Source of the DNA: Bacteroidota bacterium
GTDB taxonomy: Bacteria > Bacteroidota > Bacteroidia > Chitinophagales > Chitinophagaceae
Assembly (NCBI GenBank): GCA_030706605.1
Contig: JAUZOE010000002.1
Coordinates: 1-64,000 of the forward strand
Direction of reading: 5' to 3'
DNA: 64,000 nucleotides
Shown here: piece after piece, positions 26,877 through 36,013 of the stretch
Position numbering within the stretch: position 1 is the first letter of the stretch
How the letters are laid out: every line of letters starts with the position of its first letter
Translations under genes and position numbers: made by a program
Notes under the pieces: generated by a model
The model's database searches: none
Seen by the model: the letters and a program-made list of their open reading frames with translations, nothing else
Told to the model about the DNA's origin: nothing

Positions 26877-27083
26877 AGTTAAGTTACAGGTTTTATGTTT
26901 AAACGTTGCAAATGTAAGTTAAGGAGCTGAAAACCGGGTATCTTGTAATTTGAAAGCAAGCAACCCTTTCAGGAAAAATTTTTTATCAAAAGAATTCTCC
27001 TGTTCAATGAAATAGAAACCCATTATTACCTGGATTGCCAAATCATAAAACAAATTACCTTTACAAAACAAATTTTTGCTAAA

Positions 27084-27692
27084 ATGCTTTTATCAATTCA
27101 TCCTGAGAATCCGCAGATTCGTCTTATTAACCAGGTTGTTGAATGTTTAAAAGATGGCGGAATCATTATTTACCCTACAGATACTATTTATGGTTTGGGA
27201 TGTGACATTCATCATCCAAAAGCCATAGAACGTATTTGCAAGATAAAAAATGTAGACCCCAAAAAAGCACAGCTTTCTTTCATATGCAGAGATCTGAGTC
27301 ATCTGAGCGATTATACCAAAAGCATTAATACACCATTATACAGGATCCTCAAAAATTATTTGCCCGGTCCATTCACTTTTATTTTGCCAGCCAGCAAACA
27401 AGTACCCAAGATATTAAAGAACAAAAAAGAAACTATTGGTTTGCGCGTACCCAATAATATTATTTGTATGTCCATTCTTGACTCAATGGAAAGTCCTCTC
27501 TTAAGCACATCTCTTCCAGGAGAAGAGGTTCAAGAATATACGAATCCCGAAATTATTTACGAAACTTTTGGAAAGCAGGTTGATTTTGTAATTGATGGCG
27601 GCCCCGGTGGCATTATTCCTTCAACCATTGTTGATTGCACTTCCGATGAATGGTTGGTTACCCGCGAAGGATTAGGTGAATGGAGAGCATAA
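27084..27692 (+). CDS. Threonylcarbamoyl-AMP synthase (YrdC/Sua5 family)
   Basis: The 202-residue enzyme makes threonylcarbamoyl-AMP from threonine, bicarbonate and ATP for the t6A37 tRNA modification. The YrdC fold motifs are present: IYPTDTIYGLGCDI near residue 29, KAQLSFICRDLSHL near 62, LPGPFTFILPA near 95, TIGLRVPNN near 118, and PSTIVDCTSDEWLVTREG at the end. It has the short YrdC/YwlC layout without the C-terminal Sua5 domain. It is a single gene that converges with rnhB. Confidence 0.92.
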   Translation: MLLSIHPENPQIRLINQVVECLKDGGIIIYPTDTIYGLGCDIHHPKAIERICKIKNVDPKKAQLSFICRDLSHLSDYTKSINTPLYRILKNYLPGPFTFILPASKQVPKILKNKKETIGLRVPNNIICMSILDSMESPLLSTSLPGEEVQEYTNPEIIYETFGKQVDFVIDGGPGGIIPSTIVDCTSDEWLVTREGLGEWRA

Positions 27693-27766
27693 GAAACAGT
27701 GTTTTACTTTCAATAAAAATTAATCGCTACTAATAAAAAAAGGGTAGCCATTGAAAAATTAAATTT

Positions 27767-28387
27767 TCAAAATTTTTCAATCAATTTTTTTGTTCCAGCA
27801 ATATTGAAACTCTTCCTATGGTACCGGCATAAGCCATATATTTCAATAGCAGAGCGATGTTCAAGGGTTCCATAACCTTTATTTTTATGCCAGGAATACA
27901 TTTTATATTTTTCATGTAATTTTTGCATATACTCATCCCGGTATGTTTTTGCCAGTACACTCGCTGCAGCAATTGATGCATATTTTCCATCTCCTTTAAT
28001 AATGCACTGATGAGGAATTTGTTTATATGGTTTGAACCCGTTGCCATCTACTAATAAAATTTCTGGCTTGTGCTTCAATTTATTCAATGCAAGATGCATT
28101 GCCTTAAATGAAGCCTGTAAAATATTAATGCGGTCAATTTCTTTATTATTGACTCCAGACACGGCATAGGCAATGCTATCTTTTTCAATGATCGGTCTCA
28201 GGTAATCGCGCTGTGCTGAAGTAAGTTGCTTTGAATCATTCAGCAAAGGATGATAAAAATCTTTAGTTAGGATAACAGCAGCGGCAAACACCGGGCCTGC
28301 ATAGCATCCCCGTCCTGCTTCATCAATACCCGCTTCAATAAATTTATTATGGAAAAAAGGAAGTAACAATTCAATTATTTTGATCAA
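27767..28387 (-). CDS. rnhB: Ribonuclease HII
   Basis: The 206-residue enzyme cuts RNA in RNA-DNA hybrids and at single ribonucleotides in DNA. The DEAGRG motif (AGIDEAGRGCYAGPVFAAAVIL, near residue 19) contains the first two catalytic acids, ILLVDGNG near residue 109 the third, and IIKGDGKYASIAAASVLAKTYRDEYM near 130 the remaining conserved block. No ATG precedes the motif; TTG at 28387 or a second TTG six codons later could be the start. An 11-bp AT inverted repeat (27750-27760 / 27771-27781) overlaps the stop codon and may serve the convergent gene ends. Confidence 0.93.
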   Translation of the reverse strand: MIKIIELLLPFFHNKFIEAGIDEAGRGCYAGPVFAAAVILTKDFYHPLLNDSKQLTSAQRDYLRPIIEKDSIAYAVSGVNNKEIDRINILQASFKAMHLALNKLKHKPEILLVDGNGFKPYKQIPHQCIIKGDGKYASIAAASVLAKTYRDEYMQKLHEKYKMYSWHKNKGYGTLEHRSAIEIYGLCRYHRKSFNIAGTKKLIEKF

Positions 28388-28504
28388 AAATAAACCAGAC
28401 TTTTATTTTTGTATCATCCTTTTTTCAACAGATCATTTTAAAATAACCTGATATGGGCAATGTATGCTCTCACAGGATTAACTTTGCCGGAATAAAAAAT
28501 AATA

Positions 28505-29572
28505 ATGGAGGAAATTTTATTAAACAAATCCAATAAAAATATTGCTAAGTGGCTTTACCTGGGAGTCTTTATGTTAATGATTCAGATTTTATTAGGAGGA
28601 ATCACCAGGCTTACTGAATCGGGATTAAGCATTACCGAATGGAATCCCATAACCGGCGCTCTGCCTCCATTGAACGCTGCTCAATGGCAAATAGAATTTG
28701 ATAAATACAAAGGCACAGACCAGTTCCGGTATATCAATGCCAACTTTTCTTTAAGTGATTTCAAATCAATTTTTTTTTGGGAATGGTTTCACCGGACCTG
28801 GGCAAGATTAATGGGAATTGTTTTTTTAGTCGGATTTTTTTATTTCTTGATAAAAAAACAGTTTAAAGCAGACATGATCATACCACTTATCATTTTATTT
28901 CTTTTAGGCATGATACAAGGCGCTATTGGGTGGATAATGGTGGAAAGCGGGTTAATGCCTGAAAAATTATTTGTGGGACACATTCAACTGGCTACACACT
29001 TCATGACGGCACTTGTATTGCTTTGCTATACCCTTTGGTTTGCCATGCGTATTTCAATTACTGAAAAGATGAAAACGATCAACAAGCCTCTGAAGAGAAT
29101 AACCATACTGATCATTTGCCTTCTCTTTTTCCAACTAATTTATGGCGCATTTATGGCAGGATTGCATGCAGCCGTCGCAGCGCCTACCTGGCCGCAAATT
29201 AACGGGCAATGGGTTCCTGATGTAATGAATGGCCTATCCCCTTCATGGAAAAATTTGATTGATAACAAAATAACCGTACAATTTATTCATCGGGGCATCG
29301 CTTACACGCTTTTAATAATAGTACTTATTTGGTGGGCAAAGGCAAGGAAATTCAAAGGAAGTTCATTGTTCAACAAAACAAAATTTATACCGGTAGCACT
29401 CATATTTCTGCAAGTAATTCTTGGAATATTAACAGTTACACTTTCTCCGTATCGCAATAACCTGGTTTGGTTTGGCGTTGCTCACCAATTAGTAGCCATA
29501 TTATTTTTGATGTCAATTCTTTTTATGCTATTTATTATCATATCTAATAAATCACGCAATCGGTATACTTAA
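28505..29572 (+). CDS. ctaA: Heme A synthase (COX15/CtaA family)
   Basis: The 355-residue integral membrane enzyme oxidises the C8 methyl of heme O to give heme A for cytochrome c oxidase. Seen: eight predicted helices in two similar halves; GGITRLTESGLSITEWNPITG in the first half, typical of the alpha-proteobacterial/mitochondrial type; and haem-ligand histidines in FEWFHRTWAR-like (here EWFHRTWARLMG), GHIQLATHFMTA, QFIHRGIAYTLL and GVAHQLVAIL. TAACTTTG at 28479-28486 may be its -7 element. The product implies an aerobic respiratory chain with an aa3-type oxidase. Confidence 0.93.
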   Translation: MEEILLNKSNKNIAKWLYLGVFMLMIQILLGGITRLTESGLSITEWNPITGALPPLNAAQWQIEFDKYKGTDQFRYINANFSLSDFKSIFFWEWFHRTWARLMGIVFLVGFFYFLIKKQFKADMIIPLIILFLLGMIQGAIGWIMVESGLMPEKLFVGHIQLATHFMTALVLLCYTLWFAMRISITEKMKTINKPLKRITILIICLLFFQLIYGAFMAGLHAAVAAPTWPQINGQWVPDVMNGLSPSWKNLIDNKITVQFIHRGIAYTLLIIVLIWWAKARKFKGSSLFNKTKFIPVALIFLQVILGILTVTLSPYRNNLVWFGVAHQLVAILFLMSILFMLFIIISNKSRNRYT

Positions 29573-29596
29573 AAACGAACAGCAAAATATTTTGCA

Positions 29597-31819
29597 ATGA
29601 AGAAATTTGCCCGGATATTTTATTTTTCATTTCCAATACAATTATTGCTGCTTCATTTCAGAAAATCGCAAATTCTATTATTTTTTTGGCTGATTATTTT
29701 TTTAACGATCACTGGAAATTTTATGCAAATTTTCGGAGCCAATGGTTTATTTCTCGCCCCTGAATACCTTGGAAATGTAAATGCTGCCGGAGCCGCTATT
29801 ACAGGATTAGCCGCAGGAGTCTTTATTATGAGCTGGAATATAACCACTTTTATACTCCATAGTATACGATTCAGATTTTTGGCCACCAGTTCAAACCCTT
29901 TTTTAAAATATTGCATTAACAATTCAATTATTCCAATTGTTTTTTTAATCGTTTATTTTTTTGAGGCATTTAATTACGACGTCAATAAAGAATTGATTCC
30001 TCCAGGCCAGTTTCTACTGATTGCACTTGGGTTTTTGGGCGGCTTTCTCTTATTAATTCTTTTTTCATTTGTCTATTTTTTTACTGCCGACAGGACAATA
30101 GTGAGAGCATTTAAACCTGATTATAAAGAATTAAATGAAAAAGAAAGTATAAATAAACCAGGAGATATTACCACTCAAAACGATTTTGGATTACCTGTAG
30201 GGTTTTATTTAAATACTCGTTTTAAAATCAAGAAAGCCAGACCAGTAAGGCATTACAGCCAGAGTTTTTTGGATATTATTTTTAAAAGACATCATTTTTC
30301 TGCAATGATTACGATGCTCCTGGCCTTTATTTTTATGATATTTATTGCTTTTTTTCTGGATCACCCGGTATTCCAGGTTCCTGCAGCTGCAAGTATCCTT
30401 ATTTTGTTTGCCATAATGGTTGCGGTTTTTGGCGCGCTTTCCTACTTTTTAAGAAGCTGGAGCCTGGTTTTTATTATTTTCCTTTATAGTATACTGAATG
30501 TACTTTATAAATATGATATTATAGATCCAAGAAATAAAGCCTACGGATTAAATTATACCAATAAGACACGACCAGAATATTCTTTGCAAAGCCTGGAATC
30601 ACTCAATAGAGAAGCAAAAATTGAAGCGGATAAAAATAATATGATTGCTATTTTGAACCGATGGAAAAAAAAGCAAAAAGAAGATAAGCCGATGATGATT
30701 GTATTAAATTTTAGCGGAGGAGGAATAAGAAGCGCCTGCTTTGGAATGAACGTTTTACAGGAATTAGACAGCATGACTAACGGAACCATCATGAACAAAA
30801 CAATGCTGATATCTGGTGCATCGGGAGGAATGCTGGCTGCGGTTTATTTTCGAGAATTAGAAAGGTTAAAAATTAATGGCAAAAACGTTAACCCTGAAAA
30901 TAAAAAATACATAGATGATATTTCAAAAGATTTATTGAACCCGGTGTTTTCTTCAATGATAGCAAGAGACCTCATTGCTCCCTCACAAAAATTTACATAC
31001 GGCAAATACAGTTATGTAAAAGACAGGGGATACGCATTTGAACAAAAATTAAACTTAAATACCCATGGCATGCTGGATAAAAACATTGGGTTTTATCAAT
31101 CTGCTGAAAGCAATGCCGAAATTCCTCTAATGATTTTGAATTCTTCTGTAAGCAGGGATCTTAAGAAAATGATGGTTTGCACGCAGCCGCTAAGTTTTAT
31201 GATGCAATCAACATTTATAGATAGCGCTTCAAAAATGGCAGGACCCGATGCGATTGACTTTGCTGCTTTATTTAAAAACGAAAACCCGATGAACCTGAGA
31301 TTGCTTACCGCCTTGAGAATGAATGCAACGTATCCTTATATTTTACCAAGCGTATGGCTTCCCTCCAATCCAGTAATAGATGTGATGGATGCAGGGCTTA
31401 GAGACAATAATGGCGAGGAAACCACACTTCGCTTTTTAAATGTTTTTAAAGATTGGGTTAATAAAAATACACGCGGTGTTTTAATTATCCAGGTTCGGTC
31501 AAGGCAAAAGGGAAGCTGGGCTGATCCAGTTAAAAATGGCGGCATTTCAGACATCATTACCAATCCATTTACGATGTTACAAACTAATTGGTTCAGACTA
31601 CAAGATTATTTCCAGGATGATGAAATGACTTATGCACAAAGTTTTTTAGACAACAACATTCATCGTGTGGCTTTTATGTATATCCCGGAAAAAGAAGAAA
31701 GTGGTGCATCACTTAATTTTCATTTAACAGCCCGGGAAAAAAGGGAAGTAAATTCTTCTTTACGCAGGCAAAATAATATAGAAGCATTTGAACAAATAAA
31801 AAGAATTCTGCAAAATTAG
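29597..31819 (+). CDS. Membrane-anchored patatin-like phospholipase
   Basis: A 740-residue protein with about six membrane helices in residues 1-310 and a C-terminal patatin domain. The domain has the oxyanion-hole motif SGGGIRSACFG (near residue 373), the nucleophile elbow GASGG with S409, and the partner acid D598 in DAGLRDN (the DG/A-type motif), so the Ser-Asp dyad is intact. Patatins hydrolyse acyl esters of lipids. It follows the heme A synthase gene by 24 bases on the same strand and its stop codon overlaps the convergent lipid kinase gene by four bases. The membrane half has no recognised family. Confidence 0.85.
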   Translation: MKKFARIFYFSFPIQLLLLHFRKSQILLFFWLIIFLTITGNFMQIFGANGLFLAPEYLGNVNAAGAAITGLAAGVFIMSWNITTFILHSIRFRFLATSSNPFLKYCINNSIIPIVFLIVYFFEAFNYDVNKELIPPGQFLLIALGFLGGFLLLILFSFVYFFTADRTIVRAFKPDYKELNEKESINKPGDITTQNDFGLPVGFYLNTRFKIKKARPVRHYSQSFLDIIFKRHHFSAMITMLLAFIFMIFIAFFLDHPVFQVPAAASILILFAIMVAVFGALSYFLRSWSLVFIIFLYSILNVLYKYDIIDPRNKAYGLNYTNKTRPEYSLQSLESLNREAKIEADKNNMIAILNRWKKKQKEDKPMMIVLNFSGGGIRSACFGMNVLQELDSMTNGTIMNKTMLISGASGGMLAAVYFRELERLKINGKNVNPENKKYIDDISKDLLNPVFSSMIARDLIAPSQKFTYGKYSYVKDRGYAFEQKLNLNTHGMLDKNIGFYQSAESNAEIPLMILNSSVSRDLKKMMVCTQPLSFMMQSTFIDSASKMAGPDAIDFAALFKNENPMNLRLLTALRMNATYPYILPSVWLPSNPVIDVMDAGLRDNNGEETTLRFLNVFKDWVNKNTRGVLIIQVRSRQKGSWADPVKNGGISDIITNPFTMLQTNWFRLQDYFQDDEMTYAQSFLDNNIHRVAFMYIPEKEESGASLNFHLTAREKREVNSSLRRQNNIEAFEQIKRILQN

Positions 31820-32715
31820 GGCTGAATAAGCTTGTATGCCGAAGGCAAAATTTCTATTGAAATTTCTGCAACTGCCTCCTCCGGATCACCATCAATATGC
31901 AATGGGGCCATATCCGGATTTTTGATTTTTATTTTATTGGTCTGAAAATATAAAACATTTTTTTTGTAAGTCGCTTCCTCATTTACTGCTATCGCTTTTC
32001 CCGCCAATATTTGTTTGACAAATGCCAAAACAACTTGAAATTTGCTTGTTTTTTTAATTATTATAATATCCAGTAATCCATCGCTAAGACTTGCTTTCGG
32101 CGCTATTTTAAAATTATTTCCAAATTGATTACTATTGGCAATGCAGATTAAAAAAGCTTCTACATTAAATAAGAAACGATTGATATCAATAGAAAAAGGA
32201 TAAGTTTTTGCGGCAAAGAAATTTTTAAATGTCTCCCTGGTATATGAAGAAAGGCCTCTTTTTCTTTGTTTAGAGAACTCCTGTGCCACCATAGCGTCAA
32301 ATCCCAGGCCGCAAACATGGCAACTCACCTGATTGTTTATTAAAAAAGCATCCACATATGATGCCTTTCCTTGTAAAATAATATCAAAGGCTTTATCAAT
32401 AGATTTAGGAATTCCGGCAGTTCTTGCCAGGCCATTTCCTGAGCCCAGAGGAAGAATTCCTATATTAACTTCGGTCTTTAGTATATAAGATATGATTGGG
32501 CTAAGACTCCCATCTCCACCACAAATAATCACATCTGAAATTTTTTCTCTTTCAATTTTCTCCTTTAGGAAATCATAATTGCGATCTGAAGACGTAAATA
32601 ATATTTCAAAAGCAATATTTTTTTCTTCACATTTTTTAATAATTTTCTTTTCTAATGACAACTTGCTCTTAGTACCAGAAATTGGATTGATAAAAAATAA
32701 AATTTTACGGCTCAT
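31816..32715 (-). CDS. Diacylglycerol kinase-family lipid kinase
   Basis: The 299-residue protein belongs to the DAGK/YegS/LCB5 family of soluble lipid kinases. It starts RKILFFINPISGTKSK, the conserved N-terminal motif; CGGDGSLSPII (near residue 64) is the GGDGT-type ATP-binding motif with Ser for Thr, and ILPLGSGNGLARTAG (near 94) is the second block. The C-terminal half has SLSDGLLDIIII, also conserved. Lipid substrate is unknown. Its ATG overlaps the upstream stop codon (TAATG), so it is coupled to the preceding gene, and it is the last of an obg-led operon. Confidence 0.9.
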   Translation of the reverse strand: MSRKILFFINPISGTKSKLSLEKKIIKKCEEKNIAFEILFTSSDRNYDFLKEKIEREKISDVIICGGDGSLSPIISYILKTEVNIGILPLGSGNGLARTAGIPKSIDKAFDIILQGKASYVDAFLINNQVSCHVCGLGFDAMVAQEFSKQRKRGLSSYTRETFKNFFAAKTYPFSIDINRFLFNVEAFLICIANSNQFGNNFKIAPKASLSDGLLDIIIIKKTSKFQVVLAFVKQILAGKAIAVNEEATYKKNVLYFQTNKIKIKNPDMAPLHIDGDPEEAVAEISIEILPSAYKLIQP

Positions 32716-33149
32716 TAGTTTAAATACACTTTAGCGAGTTTCTTCATTTTGGATGGAATTTTCATTCTTGAATCAGCAGGATTTTCTACCAGGATTAAAT
32801 TTATTATTTTTTTTGACAATATCTTTTTGCAAACCCTTTTTAATTCAAAAGGAAATATACCAGGATTCGAAATGTCCTCTTCCGTAGAAAATAACATTTT
32901 TTCTTTTTCAGAAACCACTTCCAGGGTTCTTTTGTAGGCTGCAGAAATGTTTGGGGAATTTACTTTTATCAAAAACCCGGTAATTTTCTTATAAGAACTT
33001 TTATTGATTATAATCGTAGCTGGCAAATCAACAACCGTTATAATAGCAGTTTCTTTACCATTGATTATTGCACTTATATGATATTGCCCAAAAATATTTT
33101 CGTTCAGAAAAAATATAAGCAGAAACGATATTAAAAGACAAGGCTTCAC
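32715..33149 (-). CDS. Hypothetical secreted protein between obg and the lipid kinase
   Basis: A 144-residue protein with a signal peptide (LLISFLLIFFLNENIFG, before QYHISA) and a mixed alpha/beta body with a Lys-rich C-terminus (KIPSKMKKLAKVYLN). The start is a GTG at 33149, six bases after the obg stop. I recognise no family. It overlaps the lipid kinase ATG and follows obg closely, so the three genes look like one transcript, but the function cannot be read from them. Confidence 0.65.
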   Translation of the reverse strand: MKPCLLISFLLIFFLNENIFGQYHISAIINGKETAIITVVDLPATIIINKSSYKKITGFLIKVNSPNISAAYKRTLEVVSEKEKMLFSTEEDISNPGIFPFELKRVCKKILSKKIINLILVENPADSRMKIPSKMKKLAKVYLN

Positions 33150-33155
33150 GTAATT

Positions 33156-34142
33156 TTAATTTAGGGTTTTCCACAATAAATCTTTTAATTCCGAAAGCCC
33201 TTTATTGGTTATTGATGAAATAAAAATATGCGGGATATTTTCAGGAAGCTCCTGTTCTATCGCTTGTTTTAATTCATCATCAAGCATGTCACTTTTGCTA
33301 ATGGCAATCACAAATTTTTTATCCAATAACTCAGGATTATATTCTTCTAATTCATATCGCAAAATTTGAAATTCTTCAAAATGATCATTACTATCTGCCG
33401 GAATCACAAAAAGTAGAACGGGATTGCGTTCAATGTGTCTCAAAAACCTATGTCCAAGACCTTTACCTTCAGCAGCACCTTCTATGATTCCTGGAAGATC
33501 TGCAATACAAAAGCTTTTTTGATCCCTGTATTCCACCATACCCAATTGAGGGGTCAAGGTAGTAAAAGCGTAATCAGCAATTTTTGGCTTCGCAGCAGTT
33601 ATCACAGAAAGCAAAGTCGATTTTCCTGCATTAGGAAACCCAACTAAACCTACATCTGCAAGTACTTTTAATTCTAAAGAAACAAAAGTTTCTTCGCCTG
33701 GTTCTCCAGGTTGTGAGTGTTCAGGTGCCTGGTTGGTGGGTGTAGCGAAATGCGAATTCCCCTGGCCACCTCTACCGCCTTTCAACAGGATCTTTTGCTG
33801 CCCATCTTCTAATATTTCTACCATATTACCATTTTCTTCAATAGTTGCAATGGTACCCAAAGGCACGTCTATGATAATATCTTTACCATCTCGACCGGTA
33901 CAATTATTCTTGCTACCATTTTCTCCATTTTCAGCGAGAATATTTTTAAAATAACGCAAATGTAAAAGTGTCCATAAATTTTTATTCCCACGTAAAATGA
34001 TGTGGGCACCTCTTCCGCCGTCACCTCCATCGGGGCCGCCAAATGCAGTTAATTTATTACGCAAAAAATGCCTGGCTCCACTTCCGCCATGCCCGCTTCT
34101 ACAAAAAACTTTAATTAAGTCTATAAAATTTGTTTTTTCCAT
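33156..34142 (-). CDS. obgE: GTPase Obg (CgtA)
   Basis: The 328-residue ribosome-assembly GTPase. Order: glycine-rich Obg fold (residues 1-155, with [15 protein letters not shown] and [16 protein letters not shown]), then the G domain with G1 [10 protein letters not shown]3 [17 protein letters not shown]4 SKSD and a C-terminal end at about 328 without the long extra domain of E. coli. The frame extends to 34208, but the ATG at 34142 (MEKTNFID) matches the usual Bacteroidota N-terminus. It heads an operon with the secreted protein and lipid kinase. Confidence 0.95.
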   Translation of the reverse strand: MEKTNFIDLIKVFCRSGHGGSGARHFLRNKLTAFGGPDGGDGGRGAHIILRGNKNLWTLLHLRYFKNILAENGENGSKNNCTGRDGKDIIIDVPLGTIATIEENGNMVEILEDGQQKILLKGGRGGQGNSHFATPTNQAPEHSQPGEPGEETFVSLELKVLADVGLVGFPNAGKSTLLSVITAAKPKIADYAFTTLTPQLGMVEYRDQKSFCIADLPGIIEGAAEGKGLGHRFLRHIERNPVLLFVIPADSNDHFEEFQILRYELEEYNPELLDKKFVIAISKSDMLDDELKQAIEQELPENIPHIFISSITNKGLSELKDLLWKTLN

Positions 34143-34269
34143 CGTGGTAAAGGTCGCAAAGTTTTTTTTAGGAATTGATTTTGTTATGTGATACCCTCTT
34201 TTTTTCATTTTACAATGGAAGCTAAAAGTTGTTGATCCATCAATTTTTACAACCCTTTTTAGAATTTCA

Positions 34270-34301
34270 TTGAAAATAAGCCATCAGAATGCCTAATTTT
34301 G
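34270..34301 (+). promoter_or_regulatory. Candidate promoter of the JmjC-like gene
   Basis: TTG at 34270-34272 and TAATTTTG at 34294-34301, 21 bases apart, match the Bacteroidota -33/-7 pattern. The -7 element covers the TTG at 34299 that opens the longer reading frame, so that TTG is unlikely to be the start codon. Confidence 0.55.
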
Positions 34302-34325
34302 CTGCGGAAACTCATAAACATAAAT

Positions 34326-35213
34326 ATGCAACTGTACGCAGTAGATATTGTGGAGAGCATTTCTCCCGATGATTTTAAAAATAATTATTATAACACCCAA
34401 AAACCCCTGGTTATTACCGGTCTTGCCAAAGAATGGCCCGCTTATAAAAAATGGAACTGGGATTATTTTAAAGAAATAGTAGGTGACAAAAAAGTAGGAC
34501 TTTACAACAATATTAAAAGCGATGCTTATACGCCAATTAATACTGCCGATGATTATAAAACTTTTGGTGAATATGTAGATATGATAAAGGGAGGCCCTGC
34601 GGCCTGGAGGATATTCCTGTTTAATATTTTTGATCATGCCCCGCAGCTTATAGACGATTTTACCTGGCCCGAGCACCTGATGAAAGGTTTTGTAAAAAAG
34701 TATCCGATGCTTTTTACCGGGGGAGAAACCTCGATCACTCACATGCATTTTGATATTGACCTTTCACATATTTTGCATACCCAATTTGCTGGTCGCAAAA
34801 GAGTTCTTTTATTTCGGCATGAAGAACAGCATAAGCTTTATCGTAAACCTTTTGAAGTATTAAGCCTGGCTGATTTTTCCAATTATAGCAAAAATGTGGG
34901 TAATCCAGATTACGAAAAGTTTCCAGCATTGAAACATGCTATAGGCTATAACTTAATTTTAAACCCCGGAGATACGCTTTTTATGCCCGCCGGATATTGG
35001 CATCACATGGAATATATTGACAGTGGATTTGCCATGAGCTTGCGTGCGCTCCAAAATTCTCTTTCCGGAAAAGCAAAAGGAGTATGGAATTTATTTGGAA
35101 TGAGAAGTATCGACACAGTAATGAAAAAAACCTCTCCCAAATGGTGGTACAATTATAAAATTAAAAAAATTGATGAACTGGCTTCTAAGGAATTACAAAA
35201 ATTTTCAAATTAA
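34326..35213 (+). CDS. Cupin/JmjC-like Fe(II)/2-oxoglutarate oxygenase
   Basis: A 295-residue cupin_8 (JmjC-like) protein, similar to factor-inhibiting-HIF-type hydroxylases. The N-terminal NTQKPLVITGLAKEWPAYKKW is the family's conserved lead-in. A complete facial triad is visible: H141 and D143 in MHFDID, and H226 in GYWHHMEYI, with FAGRKRVLLF between them, where the Lys or Arg would hold 2-oxoglutarate. Such enzymes hydroxylate proteins or small molecules; the substrate is unknown. The ATG at 34326 is chosen over a TTG inside the promoter. It is followed by a long untranslated region with a strong hairpin. Confidence 0.85.
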   Translation: MQLYAVDIVESISPDDFKNNYYNTQKPLVITGLAKEWPAYKKWNWDYFKEIVGDKKVGLYNNIKSDAYTPINTADDYKTFGEYVDMIKGGPAAWRIFLFNIFDHAPQLIDDFTWPEHLMKGFVKKYPMLFTGGETSITHMHFDIDLSHILHTQFAGRKRVLLFRHEEQHKLYRKPFEVLSLADFSNYSKNVGNPDYEKFPALKHAIGYNLILNPGDTLFMPAGYWHHMEYIDSGFAMSLRALQNSLSGKAKGVWNLFGMRSIDTVMKKTSPKWWYNYKIKKIDELASKELQKFSN

Positions 35214-35531
35214 CCGCCCAAAAAGTTGCTTTTATAACTAATTTATTATTACTTTAGCAGCCCGTCCTATTTTTCCTTTTCCTATTGTTTAAAACCGCGT
35301 CTAAACCAATACCCTAATTAATTTGTAATTAAGGTTCTTTTATATATCATTTATCCTCTATCATCTTTTTCAAGAAATTATAAACTTTTTCTTGTGGTTT
35401 CAGAGGTAAGCAAGGCCGGTGATTTTTATCACTGGCCGTTTTTTACTCTCTCTCTCTTTTAATTTCCATTCTTATATTATTTGCGATTTTCATATTGACA
35501 GACAATGATTGTAAATCAATATTTTTGACAA
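35214..35531. other. Gene-free region before recX with a strong hairpin
   Basis: 318 bases with no ORF. It contains the terminator-like hairpin at 35414-35437 and, just before it, AAGAAA / TTTCTT arms that could form a second weak hairpin. The transcript of the JmjC-like gene may run about 230 bases past its stop, or a small RNA may end here. TATTTTTG at 35520-35527 and TTG at 35495-35497 (22 bases apart) could form the recX promoter, giving a very short leader. Confidence 0.45.
35414..35443 (+). terminator. Strong rho-independent terminator
   Basis: A 10-bp stem (GGCCGGTGAT at 35414-35423, ATCACTGGCC at 35428-35437, one G-U pair) with a TTTT loop, followed by GTTTTTTACTC. It is the most GC-rich hairpin in the window and faces the plus strand. 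Confidence 0.85.
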
Positions 35532-36008
35532 ATGGCTTTTCAAAATCTTACTCCAGAGCAATCTCTTCTAAAAATAAAGCAGTATTGTGCCTACCAGGAA
35601 AGATGCCATGCAGAAACGCGTGAAAAATTATTTTCTTTTGGATTGAACAAAAAAGAAATTGATGAAATCATTTCGGTACTTATTACTGAAAATTACCTGA
35701 ATGAAGAACGATTTGCTATTCATTACGCGGGAGGTAAATTCCGGATGAAATATTGGGGTAAATATAAAATAAAGCAAGCGCTGAAATACAAACAAGTAAG
35801 TGATTATTGCATTAAAAAAGCACTAAAAGAAATTGACGAAAAAGAATATCAAAAAACTTTTCAGAAACTGGCTGATCAGAAATTAAAAACCCTGAAAAGT
35901 GAAAAAAATATTTTTGTAAAAAAAAGAAAATTACAGGATTTTCTATTGCAAAAAGGATATGAGAGTGATTTAGTAAGCAACGAATTAAAGAAGATTGGGA
36001 GCAAATAG
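35532..36008 (+). CDS. recX: Regulatory protein RecX
   Basis: The 158-residue protein binds RecA filaments and limits their activity. It is helical with three-helix repeats; seen are RCHAETREKLFSFGL, the conserved VLITENYLNEERFAIHYAGGKFRMKYWGKYKI segment (residues 55-85), and a basic C-terminal half. Length is normal for Bacteroidota RecX. It lies 22 kb from recA, not next to it, and ends five bases before the convergent SGNH hydrolase gene. Confidence 0.9.
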   Translation: MAFQNLTPEQSLLKIKQYCAYQERCHAETREKLFSFGLNKKEIDEIISVLITENYLNEERFAIHYAGGKFRMKYWGKYKIKQALKYKQVSDYCIKKALKEIDEKEYQKTFQKLADQKLKTLKSEKNIFVKKRKLQDFLLQKGYESDLVSNELKKIGSK

Positions 36009-36013
36009 TTTCC

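Noticed and set aside
27750-27781. 11-bp AT-only inverted repeat at the end of rnhB
   Set aside because: A stem made almost entirely of A-T pairs without a GC core is weak as a terminator; noted with rnhB but not called as a separate feature.
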